NCBI RefSeq assembly: GCF_002081715.1
Contig: NZ_MUKP01000035.1
Span: 1 to 52,928 of the forward strand
Length of the DNA stretch: 52,928 nt
Origin: Nocardia donostiensis
GTDB taxonomy: Bacteria; Actinomycetota; Actinomycetes; Mycobacteriales; Mycobacteriaceae
Direction of reading: 5' to 3'
Of this stretch, positions 29,876-37,248 are shown in pieces. The translations under genes were made by a program, and so were the position numbers. The notes under the pieces are model-generated. The model did no database searches. It was not told the DNA's origin and saw only the letters and a program-made list of their open reading frames with translations. Position 1 is the first letter of the stretch, and the number at the start of each line of letters is the position of its first letter.

Positions 29876-30867
29876 CCGTGTCAGGGCCCGGAGGAGGCAG
29901 CATGACCGTGTCCGATCACGCCGGGGTCGCGGCCGGCGGTACGGCAGTCCGGCATTTTCTGCGCGACGACGACCTCGCTCCCGCCGAACAAGCCGAGGTG
30001 CTCGCGCTCGCTGCCGAACTCAAACGTTCCCCGTTCGCGCGGCAGCCGCTGGCCGGCCCGCGCGGGGTGGGGGTGATCTTCGACAAGAACTCCACCCGGA
30101 CCCGGTTCTCCTTCGAGCTCGGCATCGCGCAGCTCGGTGGGCATGCGGTGGTGGTCGACGGCCGCGCCACCCAGCTGGGTCGCGAGGAAACCCTCGCCGA
30201 CACCGGGCGCGTGCTGTCGCGGTATGTGGAGGCGATCGTCTGGCGCACCTTCGAGCAGAGCCGCCTCGAGCAGATGGCGGCCACGGCCACGGTTCCGGTG
30301 GTCAATGCGCTGTCCGACGAATTCCATCCCTGCCAGGTGCTGGCCGACCTGCTCACCCTCACCGAACATCTCGGTGAGCTGCGCGGTAAACGGCTGGCCT
30401 ACTTCGGGGACGGCGCCAACAATATGGCGCATTCGCTGCTGCTCGGCGGCGTCACCGCGGGTTTGCACGTCACCATCGCCGCCCCGACCGGGTTCGCGCC
30501 GCTGCCCTGGGTGGTCGAGGCCGCCCGCGCCCGCGCCGCCGAAACCGGCGCGATCGTCACGATCACCGACGATCCCGCGGTCGCCGCCGACAACGCCGAC
30601 GCCCTGGTCACCGACACCTGGACGTCGATGGGCCAGGAGGACGACGGTCTGGACCGTGTCGGCCCGTTCCGCCCGTTCCAGGTCAATGCCGAGCTGCTCG
30701 GCCGCGCCGCCGCCGACGCCGTGGTGCTGCACTGCCTGCCAGCGCACCGCGGCGAGGAGATCACCGACGAGGTGCTGGACGGCCCGCACAGTGTGGTGTG
30801 GGACGAGGCGGAGAACCGGTTGCATGCGCAGAAGGCGCTGCTGGCGTGGTTGCTGGACCGCCGATGA
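29872..30867 (+). CDS. argF: Ornithine carbamoyltransferase
   Basis: Transfers the carbamoyl group to ornithine to make citrulline. Carbamoyl phosphate motif STRTRFSFE, HPCQVLADL, DTWTSMGQE and the ornithine-binding HCLPAHRGEE are all present. The start is duplicated: ATGACCGTGTC occurs at 29872 and again at 29902, in frame. The first overlaps the argD stop (ATGA) and has GGGAGA before it. The second follows GGAGGAGG at good spacing and gives an N terminus closer to mycobacterial ArgF. Products of 331 or 321 residues are possible. Confidence 0.96.
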   Translation: MTVSGPGGGSMTVSDHAGVAAGGTAVRHFLRDDDLAPAEQAEVLALAAELKRSPFARQPLAGPRGVGVIFDKNSTRTRFSFELGIAQLGGHAVVVDGRATQLGREETLADTGRVLSRYVEAIVWRTFEQSRLEQMAATATVPVVNALSDEFHPCQVLADLLTLTEHLGELRGKRLAYFGDGANNMAHSLLLGGVTAGLHVTIAAPTGFAPLPWVVEAARARAAETGAIVTITDDPAVAADNADALVTDTWTSMGQEDDGLDRVGPFRPFQVNAELLGRAAADAVVLHCLPAHRGEEITDEVLDGPHSVVWDEAENRLHAQKALLAWLLDRR

Positions 30868-31394
30868 GAGCTTCCTGTCCGCATACGGGTCCGGCGGCCG
30901 GTACCGCCGGGCCCACCACCGCCGCCACCCGCGCCGGACGGCAGTCGCGCATCATCGCGCTGCTGTCCGCGCACGCGGTGCGCAGCCAGACCGAACTGGC
31001 CGCCTTGCTCGCCGCCGAGGGGATCGAAACCACCCAGGCCACCCTCTCCCGTGACCTGGACGAACTCGGTGCGGTGAAGTTGCGGGCCGCGGACGGCGGC
31101 GCCGGAGTCTATGTCGTGCCCGAGGACGGTGGCCCGGCGGTGCGCGGCGTCACCGGCGGCACCGACCGGTTGTCGAAACTGCTCGGCGATCTGCTGGTTT
31201 CTACCGACGCCAGCGGCAATATCGCTGTATTGCGCACCCCGCCGGGAGCCGCGCATTTCCTGGCCAGCGCACTCGATCGGGCAGCGCTGCCGGAGGTGGT
31301 CGGCACGATCGCCGGTGACGACACCATCGCCGTCATCGCGCGGGAACCGCTCACCGGGGCGGAACTGGCGGCCAAGATCGAACAGTTGGCCTGA
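30864..31394 (+). CDS. argR: Arginine repressor
   Basis: 176-residue hexameric repressor that binds ARG boxes with arginine as co-repressor. The N-terminal winged helix (about 26-75: RQSRIIALLSAHAVRSQTELAALLAAEGIETTQATLSRDLDELGAVKLR) and the C-terminal oligomerisation and arginine-binding domain (about 105-175, with GDDTIAVIARE containing the arginine-binding Asp pair) are complete. A 20-residue Ala/Thr/Gly-rich tail precedes the DNA-binding domain, as in other actinobacteria. It overlaps argF by ATGA and is the last gene of the block, so it is autoregulated. Expected targets are the boxes at 25420 and 33114. Confidence 0.96.
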   Translation: MRASCPHTGPAAGTAGPTTAATRAGRQSRIIALLSAHAVRSQTELAALLAAEGIETTQATLSRDLDELGAVKLRAADGGAGVYVVPEDGGPAVRGVTGGTDRLSKLLGDLLVSTDASGNIAVLRTPPGAAHFLASALDRAALPEVVGTIAGDDTIAVIAREPLTGAELAAKIEQLA

Positions 31395-31435
31395 CGAGGT
31401 CGGTGGATCGGCGAACGACTGTGCGCGCCGTAGCG

Positions 31436-32482
31436 TCAATCCACGTTTCCGGTTTCGATCCAGGCGTCGATCTGCTGAAAGGTCTGCGGTCCAGAAGGAT
31501 GCAGCGCGAGATTATGGCTGGTGCGGGGAACCACGATGGTGTCGAAGTCTGCGGCGTTGGGGTAATAAGGGGCTTCGTTGTCTCGCACATCGTCTGCGCT
31601 GTGGCAATTTACCGCCAGATTGCAGAAGATGCCGTCTTCTGCGCCGATGACCGACAGAACCGGCGCAGTAATGGTGCGGGACGGGTTCAGCGCCGGAGGA
31701 GCCACCACCACGGGAAGGCCTTCGACTGCTGCGGCAATCGAGAAGACGTCTTTGCTGCGCTCGTCGGCCGCGATGATCTCGGGATCAGCGGTCCGCTGAT
31801 CGTAGAAGCTGGTACCGCGTTTCCCTGGGATGGTGGTGAGGAACCCGGGATCGGTGATCTCCCCGGCGAACCTGGGGTCGAGAAACGCCGGATACATGCT
31901 GGTCGCCAGTCCGCCGATGTCCTTGCCGATACCTGGAAGATGCAGAAGTCCGGTGAGCACCACCCGGTCCAGGTCCTGCCATCGGGACGCCTCGTCGGTC
32001 AAGATGACAGAGCCGAGCGAATGCCCGATCCCGTTGACCTCCGAGTAACCCTGACTGTGTAGCCAATCGACCAGTTGATGTATCACGAAGGCGCCCACCG
32101 ACGAAGTGAGATCCGATGCCGCCGGTCGGCTGCTGGCGCCGGAACCCAAGCGGTCGAAGCTCAGTGTCGCCCGTCCCGCGGCCAAAGTGTGATCCACGTA
32201 GGAGTAGACGGCCGGGTTGGTCGGCCAATCCCAATACATTCGGTTGTAGCTGCCGCCGGCCACGAGTAGGTCGACTTGGTGTTCACCCGGTGCCCATACC
32301 TGCGGTAGGCATAGCGTCGCCGCGAGAGTGTGCTCTTTCGGTGCCCCCTCGATGAGCGCGACAGTCAGGGAATGGTTTCGACATGTCCCCGGTTTCGAAT
32401 ATGCCGCCGCCGGCGGCGCCACGACCAGAAGAGTCGACACGACGAAGACGGCAGCCAGAGCAGCTGCCCGGCGAACAAGCAT
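31436..32482 (-). CDS. Secreted alpha/beta hydrolase (lipase/esterase-like)
   Basis: 348 residues from ATG 32482. The signal peptide is clear (MLVRRAAALAAVFVVSTLL then APPAAA, cleavage about residue 27), so the protein is exported. GIGHSLGS is the nucleophile elbow, VIGAEDGIFC carries the probable acid, and PRTSHNLALHPSG the His. The protein resembles actinobacterial secreted hydrolases of unknown substrate. An in-frame extension to 32539 is rejected because it would bury the signal peptide. It lies inverted between argR and argG, and its base composition looks less GC-rich than that of the arg genes, which suggests later insertion. Confidence 0.85.
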   Translation of the reverse strand: MLVRRAAALAAVFVVSTLLVVAPPAAAYSKPGTCRNHSLTVALIEGAPKEHTLAATLCLPQVWAPGEHQVDLLVAGGSYNRMYWDWPTNPAVYSYVDHTLAAGRATLSFDRLGSGASSRPAASDLTSSVGAFVIHQLVDWLHSQGYSEVNGIGHSLGSVILTDEASRWQDLDRVVLTGLLHLPGIGKDIGGLATSMYPAFLDPRFAGEITDPGFLTTIPGKRGTSFYDQRTADPEIIAADERSKDVFSIAAAVEGLPVVVAPPALNPSRTITAPVLSVIGAEDGIFCNLAVNCHSADDVRDNEAPYYPNAADFDTIVVPRTSHNLALHPSGPQTFQQIDAWIETGNVD

Positions 32483-32815
32483 GATGACCTCGTGCGGGGA
32501 TAGCGTGTCACCGTTTGCGGCCGTAGGCATTGTCCGCACCGCAAACTCTCGAGCGAAAGCAAGGGTAGTCGGTCGATGTGGTGAACGATGTGTATGCGGG
32601 CAAGCTCGGTAGCCGGGGTGGCGTAAGGCTTCGTGGCGAACACCGGGCGACAGCGAGACCGCTGATTACGTTCGAAGGGCTGCAGGCCCGCTACTCGGAG
32701 CTGTAGATCGGCCCGAGACACTGTCTCCCGATGTCGTGCCCCGATTCCGGCGACAGCGGAGTGCTGCGGTGAGGCATGCTTGCCGCACCGTTGTCGGCGT
32801 CTTCGGTCGGTAGTA
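32483..32815. other. Intergenic stretch with no supported gene
   Basis: 333 bases between the secreted hydrolase start and the small gene's stop. It should contain the hydrolase promoter. A short rightward open frame (41 codons ending at 32706) can be read but resembles nothing known and has no ribosome binding site. No RNA gene or clear repeat was seen. Confidence 0.4.
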
Positions 32816-32974
32816 CTAGAACGTGGCGAAGAAGTCCCGCAGGAGCGGCGTGCTCAGCTCCAGCGCGGTCTTGGCGATGGTGAGTGCGGCGTTGCCGATG
32901 GTGATGACGAAGAAGCCGATCGTCTCGTAGTTATCCTCTGCGAACTGTTGTAACTGTTCCCTGAGTTGCTCCAT
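32816..32974 (-). CDS. Small hydrophobic protein, 52 residues
   Basis: ATG at 32972-32974 to TAG at 32816-32818. The start is polar and amphipathic (MEQLREQLQQFAEDNYETIG). A hydrophobic stretch (FFVITIGNAALTIAKTALEL, about 21-40) follows, and the protein ends LSTPLLRDFFATF. It could be a single-span membrane microprotein or an amphipathic peptide. AAGGA lies eight bases before the ATG. Nearly all codons after the first dozen end in G or C, as in real genes here. Codon 8 is TTA, which is very rare in such genomes. It does not belong to a family I know. A second open frame (33128 down to 32931) overlaps its 5' end and is less convincing. Confidence 0.6.
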   Translation of the reverse strand: MEQLREQLQQFAEDNYETIGFFVITIGNAALTIAKTALELSTPLLRDFFATF

Positions 32975-33113
32975 GGTTGGCGTCCTTGGCCTCCGAGGAT
33001 GGATGCGACCAGCGTCCCATATCCTCTGTGTCCGGCCAAGGGGTCACGGCCGCGAAGTCGAGGGGTTCACTGACGGGTTCGCGCAGGTAGTGGGCGGTAG
33101 ACCCCGGGTGTGA

Positions 33114-33141
33114 ATGAGATTGCATCATCCTGCATAATCAT
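33114..33141. promoter_or_regulatory. ARG box overlapping the argG promoter
   Basis: ATGAGATTGCA-N6-TGCATAATCAT: both arms are identical to those of the argC box, only the six central bases differ. CATAAT (33133-33138) is a good -10, putting the transcription start near 33144-33145. It therefore controls the argGH unit separately from argCJBDFR. Confidence 0.87.
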
Positions 33142-33143
33142 TT

Positions 33144-33344
33144 GTGGCGATGGAGGGAGCCCAACCCGGCCCCGGGTTGCCCAGGGTTGGCTCCGGCCGG
33201 CTCGGACCGGCTCGCGCTGGTTCGGACAGGCCCGAACCGGCCAGGACCGACTCGGACTGGCCCGAGCTGTCGATGGGCGAGCATACTGCTCAGGGCAGCC
33301 GCACAGACCCAGGCACTACACACACTTTCGAGGAGCACCAGAAC
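33144..33344 (+). other. GC-rich argG leader, open in the argG frame
   Basis: About 200 transcribed bases between the ARG box and the argG ATG. A GTG at 33144 falls at the predicted transcription start and is in frame with argG, with no stop in between. The frame would add 67 residues (MAMEGAQPGPGLPRVGSGR...), rich in Pro, Gly, Arg and Asp. The DNA contains several imperfect repeats of TCGGAC-N-GG (33210-33262). It is either a structured leader, a leader peptide or a true N-terminal extension; the repeats and the good ribosome binding site at 33330-33335 favour a non-coding leader. Confidence 0.45.
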
Positions 33345-34547
33345 ATGTCCGATCGCGTCGTACTCGCCTACTCCGGTGGGCTGGACACCTCCGTCGCCAT
33401 CAGCTGGATCGGCAAGGAGACCGGCGCCGAGGTCGTGGCCGTCGCCATCGACCTGGGACAGGGCGGCGAGGACATGAACGTGGTGCGCCAACGCGCCCTG
33501 GACTGCGGTGCGGTCGAGGCCATCGTGATCGATGCCCGCGAGGAGTTCGCCGACGACTACTGCCTGCCCACCGTCCAGGCCAACGCCCTCTACATGGGCC
33601 GCTACCCGCTGGTGTCGGCAATCAGCCGCCCGCTCATCGTCAAGCACCTGGTGGAGGCCGCCAAATTCCACGGCGCGAGCACCGTCGCGCACGGCTGCAC
33701 CGGTAAGGGCAACGACCAGGTGCGGTTCGAGGTAGGCATCGGCGCGCTCGCGCCCGACCTCGAGGTGATCGCCCCGGTCCGCGACTACGCCTGGACCCGG
33801 GAGAAGGCCATCGCCTTCGCCGAGGAGAACAAGCTCCCGATCAACGTCACCAAGAAGTCGCCGTTCTCCATCGACCAGAACGTGTGGGGTCGCGCAGTTG
33901 AAACCGGCTTCCTGGAAGACCTGTGGAACGCCCCTACCAAGGACGTCTACGACTACACCTCCGACCCGACCGTCAACTTCGAGGCACCCGACGAATTGAT
34001 CGTCACCTTCGACCGGGGCGTCCCGGTCGCTATCGACGGCCGCCAGGTCAGCGTGCTCGAAGCCATCACCGAACTCAACCACCGGGCGGGCCGCCAGGGC
34101 GTCGGCCGCCTGGATATGGTCGAAGACCGCCTCGTCGGCATCAAGAGCCGCGAAATCTACGAGGCCCCCGGCGCCATCGCCCTGATCGCCGCCCACCAGG
34201 AACTGGAGGCGGTCACCATCGAACGCGAACTGGGCCGCTACAAGCGCCAGGTCGAGCAGCGCTGGGGTGAGCTGGTGTACGACGGCCTGTGGTTCTCGCC
34301 GCTCAAGCGTGCCCTGGACGCGTTCGTCGCCGAAACCCAGCAGCACGTCTCCGGTGAGATCCGGATGGTGCTGCACGGCGGCAACGTCGTGGTGAACGGC
34401 CGTCGCAGCGAGCAGTCCCTCTACGACTTCAACCTCGCCACTTATGACGAGGGCGATACCTTCGACCAGAGCCTGGCCAAGGGCTTCGTGCAGATCCACG
34501 GCCTGTCCTCGAAGGTCGCCGCCCGCCGGGACCTCAACCAGAAGTAG
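33345..34547 (+). CDS. argG: Argininosuccinate synthase
   Basis: Condenses citrulline and aspartate with ATP to argininosuccinate. 400 residues, the family length, from ATG 33345 preceded by AGGAG. The N-terminal PPi loop is VLAYSGGLDTSVAISW (about 6-21), followed by APVRDYAWTREKAIAFAEE and HGCTGKGNDQVRFE, both highly conserved. The frame remains open for 67 codons upstream, but those residues have no counterpart in the family. Transcribed from its own ArgR-controlled promoter. A large hairpin immediately follows the stop codon and argH starts 153 bases on. Confidence 0.96.
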   Translation: MSDRVVLAYSGGLDTSVAISWIGKETGAEVVAVAIDLGQGGEDMNVVRQRALDCGAVEAIVIDAREEFADDYCLPTVQANALYMGRYPLVSAISRPLIVKHLVEAAKFHGASTVAHGCTGKGNDQVRFEVGIGALAPDLEVIAPVRDYAWTREKAIAFAEENKLPINVTKKSPFSIDQNVWGRAVETGFLEDLWNAPTKDVYDYTSDPTVNFEAPDELIVTFDRGVPVAIDGRQVSVLEAITELNHRAGRQGVGRLDMVEDRLVGIKSREIYEAPGAIALIAAHQELEAVTIERELGRYKRQVEQRWGELVYDGLWFSPLKRALDAFVAETQQHVSGEIRMVLHGGNVVVNGRRSEQSLYDFNLATYDEGDTFDQSLAKGFVQIHGLSSKVAARRDLNQK

Positions 34548-34609
34548 GGGCACACGCCGGGAACGTGCGGCACCCACCAGGTTCCGCATGTTCCCGCCGC
34601 TGTGTGCCC
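34548..34609 (+). terminator. Long hairpin between argG and argH
   Basis: Starts directly after the argG stop codon. GGGCACACGCCGGGAACGTG (34548-34567) plus CGG pairs with CCGCATGTTCCCGCCGCTGT (34584-34603) plus GTGCCC, leaving a 13-base loop and only small bulges. No U-tract follows. It may stabilise the argG message end, reduce read-through to argH, or act as a terminator/attenuator. Confidence 0.55.
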
Positions 34610-34700
34610 TGCCGGGACCAGCGCAGGCCGACCCGGTACGCCGGAATACCGTGATCGGCGAACCATGTGCCGATCGTCATCGAAACGACTGGGAGAAGTA

Positions 34701-36110
34701 GTGGGCACCAACGAAGGCGCGTTGTGGGGCGGCCGGTTCGCATCCGGACCCGCCGAGGCGATGGCGGCACTGAGCAAATCGACCCAGTTCGACTGGGCGC
34801 TCGCTCCTTACGATATCCGCGCCTCCACGGCACATGCCAAGGTGCTGCACTCCGCAGGGTTGCTGTCCGAGACCGACCTGGCCGGTATGCTCGCCGGGCT
34901 CGACCGGCTCGCCGCGGATGTGGCCTCAGGTGCGTTCGTCCCGGCCGAATCCGATGAGGACGTGCACGGCGCGCTGGAGCGCGGCCTGATCGAGCGGGTC
35001 GGTCCGGAACTCGGCGGCAGGCTGCGCGCGGGACGTTCCCGCAACGACCAGGTGGCGACCCTGTTCCGAATGTGGCTGCGCGACGCGATCCGCCGCGTGG
35101 CCGCAGGCCTGGTCGAGGTGGTGGACGCGCTGGTCGAGCAGGCGGCAGCCCATCCGGACGCCGTGATGCCGGGCAAAACCCACCTGCAGGCTGCGCAGCC
35201 GGTGCTGCTGGCCCATCACCTGCTCGCGCACGCCCACCCGCTGCTGCGCGATATCGACCGGCTGCGCGATGCCGACAAACGCGCCGCGGTCTCGCCGTAC
35301 GGTTCCGGTGCGCTGGCCGGGTCCTCCCTCGGCCTCGATCCCGAGGCCATCGCGGCCGACCTTGACTTCCACGCCGCCGCCGCCAACTCGATCGACGCCA
35401 CCTCTGCGCGTGATTTCGCCGCCGAGGCAGCGTTCGTGCTGGCCATGATCGGGGTGGACCTGAGCCGCATGGCCGAAGAGGTCATCATCTGGAGCTCCCC
35501 GGAATTCGGCTACATCACCCTCGCCGACGCCTGGTCAACCGGTTCGTCGATCATGCCGCAGAAAAAGAACCCGGACGTCTCCGAGCTCACCCGCGGCAAA
35601 GCGGGCCGGTTGATCGGCAACCTCACCGGCCTGCTGGCCACGCTCAAGGCGCAGCCGCTGGCCTACAACCGGGACCTGCAGGAGGACAAGGAACCCCTGT
35701 TCGATTCGGTCGCGCAGCTGGAACTGCTGCTGCCCGCCATCGCAGGACTGGTGTCCACCCTGACCTTCCACACCGACCGGATGGCCGAACTCGCGCCCGC
35801 CGGTTTCACCCTCGCCACCGATATCGCCGAATGGCTGGTCCGTCAGGGGGTCCCGTTCCGGGTGGCGCACGAAGCGGCGGGCGCCTGCGTGCGCGTCGCC
35901 GAGGCGCGCGGTGTCGGCCTGGACGAGTTGACCGACGAGGAATTCGCGGGCATCGATCCCGCGCTCACTCCGCAGGTACGGGAAGTGCTGACCGTCGCAG
36001 GTTCGGTCGCCTCCCGCGACGCCAGGGGTGGGACCGCGGGCGTGCGGGTCGCCGAACAGCTCGACGAGGTGCGCTGCGCCGTCGGTGAGGTCCGGAGCTG
36101 GCTGGGTTGA
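34701..36110 (+). CDS. argH: Argininosuccinate lyase
   Basis: Last step: splits argininosuccinate into arginine and fumarate. 469 residues. The fumarase/aspartase superfamily signature GSSIMPQKKNPDVSE (about 282-296) contains the catalytic Ser loop; AGRSRNDQVATLFRMW and GKTHLQAAQPVLLAHHLLA (about 150-168) are also typical. GTG 34701 is used because GGGAGAAG sits just before it and the protein then begins GTNEGALWGGRF as in the family; the frame is open to 34602. Transcribed with argG if the hairpin between them is passed, and followed closely by an SMR transporter. Confidence 0.96.
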   Translation: MGTNEGALWGGRFASGPAEAMAALSKSTQFDWALAPYDIRASTAHAKVLHSAGLLSETDLAGMLAGLDRLAADVASGAFVPAESDEDVHGALERGLIERVGPELGGRLRAGRSRNDQVATLFRMWLRDAIRRVAAGLVEVVDALVEQAAAHPDAVMPGKTHLQAAQPVLLAHHLLAHAHPLLRDIDRLRDADKRAAVSPYGSGALAGSSLGLDPEAIAADLDFHAAAANSIDATSARDFAAEAAFVLAMIGVDLSRMAEEVIIWSSPEFGYITLADAWSTGSSIMPQKKNPDVSELTRGKAGRLIGNLTGLLATLKAQPLAYNRDLQEDKEPLFDSVAQLELLLPAIAGLVSTLTFHTDRMAELAPAGFTLATDIAEWLVRQGVPFRVAHEAAGACVRVAEARGVGLDELTDEEFAGIDPALTPQVREVLTVAGSVASRDARGGTAGVRVAEQLDEVRCAVGEVRSWLG

Positions 36111-36117
36111 GCCGACG

Positions 36118-36441
36118 ATGACCATGCTGTTCCTGGCGCTGGCCATCGTCTCCGAGATCTCGGCGACCGTCGCGCTCAAATTATCCGAGGGCTTCACGAA
36201 ACTGGTGCCCTCGATCGTCGTGGTGATCGGCTACGTAGCGGCCTTCGCCTTCCTGTCCCAGGCGCTGAAACGAGGGATGGCGATCGGCGTCGCCTACGGT
36301 ATCTGGTCGGCCGTGGGCGTTGCCGCGGTCGCCACCATCGGCGCGTTCTTCCTGAACGAACGTCTCACCCTCGTCCAAGTCGGCGGTATCGTCCTGGTCG
36401 TCCTCGGCGTCCTGGCTCTCGAACTGGGCGCCGCCAACTGA
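36118..36441 (+). CDS. Small multidrug resistance (SMR) family transporter
   Basis: 107 residues with four membrane helices. The key membrane Glu is in the first helix (LALAIVSEISATVALKLSEG), GIWSAVGVAAVATIGAFFLNE is the third helix and loop, and the fourth is QVGGIVLVVLGVLALELG. The pattern is of EmrE/QacE proton-coupled exporters of cationic compounds; guanidinium-type (SugE/Gdx) function is possible. The start at ATG 36118 lies 7 bases after argH, so it is likely co-transcribed. In-frame upstream codons overlap argH and are ignored. Confidence 0.92.
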   Translation: MTMLFLALAIVSEISATVALKLSEGFTKLVPSIVVVIGYVAAFAFLSQALKRGMAIGVAYGIWSAVGVAAVATIGAFFLNERLTLVQVGGIVLVVLGVLALELGAAN

Positions 36442-36522
36442 CCTCGCCCATGATGGCGCCACTGCGCGCACACCTCGACATTTCACAGGAAGCGGGGCGG
36501 TATGTCGGCCGGAGCCGATCGA

Positions 36523-37086
36523 TCAGGCCGGGGCGCTTCGGGTGGTGGCTACATCCAGAACGCCGGGAAGCCACGGGCTGTAGCGCGTGGGATCTTCGTG
36601 CAGGGCGGCCCGGAGTTCGTCGGGGTGCACCCAGCGATGGTCGGCGACTTCCGCGGGATTGGGGCGCGGGGTTTCGGTGCCGAGCAGGCCGACCAGCACG
36701 TGGTCCCATTCGTGCTCGATCCGGCCGGTAGCCGGGTCCTCGGCACGGTAACGGTAGACACCGGCTTGGATGAGTTCAGCGGTGAGGCCCATCTCCTCGG
36801 CCAGTCGCACGTTGGCCGCTTCGGCGACCGGTTTACCGGGTGCCGGATGCCCGCAACAGGTGTTGGACCAGCGGGCCGGGAACCGGGTCTTGACGTGGGC
36901 GCGCTGCTGCAACAGCACCCACCCCGCGGAGTCGAACAGCACCACGGAGAACGCGCGATGCAGCAGGCCGGGCGCCCGGTGCGCCTGCGATACCTGGCAT
37001 ACGCCGACGGCGCGGCCGTGCTCGTCGACGAGCTCGACGGGCAGCGTCTCGCGGTCGGTCAGCGGTTGATCCAGGGGGTCGGTCAC
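36523..37086 (-). CDS. idi: Isopentenyl-diphosphate delta-isomerase, type I
   Basis: Interconverts isopentenyl and dimethylallyl diphosphate for isoprenoid synthesis (menaquinone, carotenoids, polyprenyl phosphate). 187 residues. Catalytic Cys in NTCCGHP (about 74-80), the Nudix-like EAANVRLAEEMGLT, metal ligands and the catalytic Glu region EHEWDHVLVG are conserved. GTG 37086 (VTDPLDQPLTDRETLPVELVD) is chosen; the longer frame to 37179 adds a non-family N terminus. Divergent from the Rv1683-like gene and convergent with the SMR gene. Confidence 0.93.
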   Translation of the reverse strand: MTDPLDQPLTDRETLPVELVDEHGRAVGVCQVSQAHRAPGLLHRAFSVVLFDSAGWVLLQQRAHVKTRFPARWSNTCCGHPAPGKPVAEAANVRLAEEMGLTAELIQAGVYRYRAEDPATGRIEHEWDHVLVGLLGTETPRPNPAEVADHRWVHPDELRAALHEDPTRYSPWLPGVLDVATTRSAPA

Positions 37087-37248
37087 CGCCCCACCATATC
37101 CGTGCCGGTGACACCGCCCCAGCAGGTGGCGGGTCCATGATGGAAGATGACACAACGGCAGTGCGAGCGAGGTGCGCATGGGAAGCTCGGCGCGACATAT
37201 CGGGGTGTGTGATGTCCGTCATGTTCAGGGTAGGGCTGGGAGCGGATC

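Noticed and set aside
32592..32706. Short rightward frame of about 40 codons starting GTG
   Set aside because: No ribosome binding site, no similarity recognised and too short to judge. It could be a remnant but nothing supports it.
32931..33128. Reverse frame of 65 codons starting inside the argG ARG box
   Set aside because: Some codons look plausible, but it starts in an operator and overlaps the better-supported 52-residue gene.
33205..33265. GGACNGG repeats in the argG leader as a riboswitch
   Set aside because: Repeats are imperfect and no known aptamer pattern is recognisable; kept only as a structured-leader remark.
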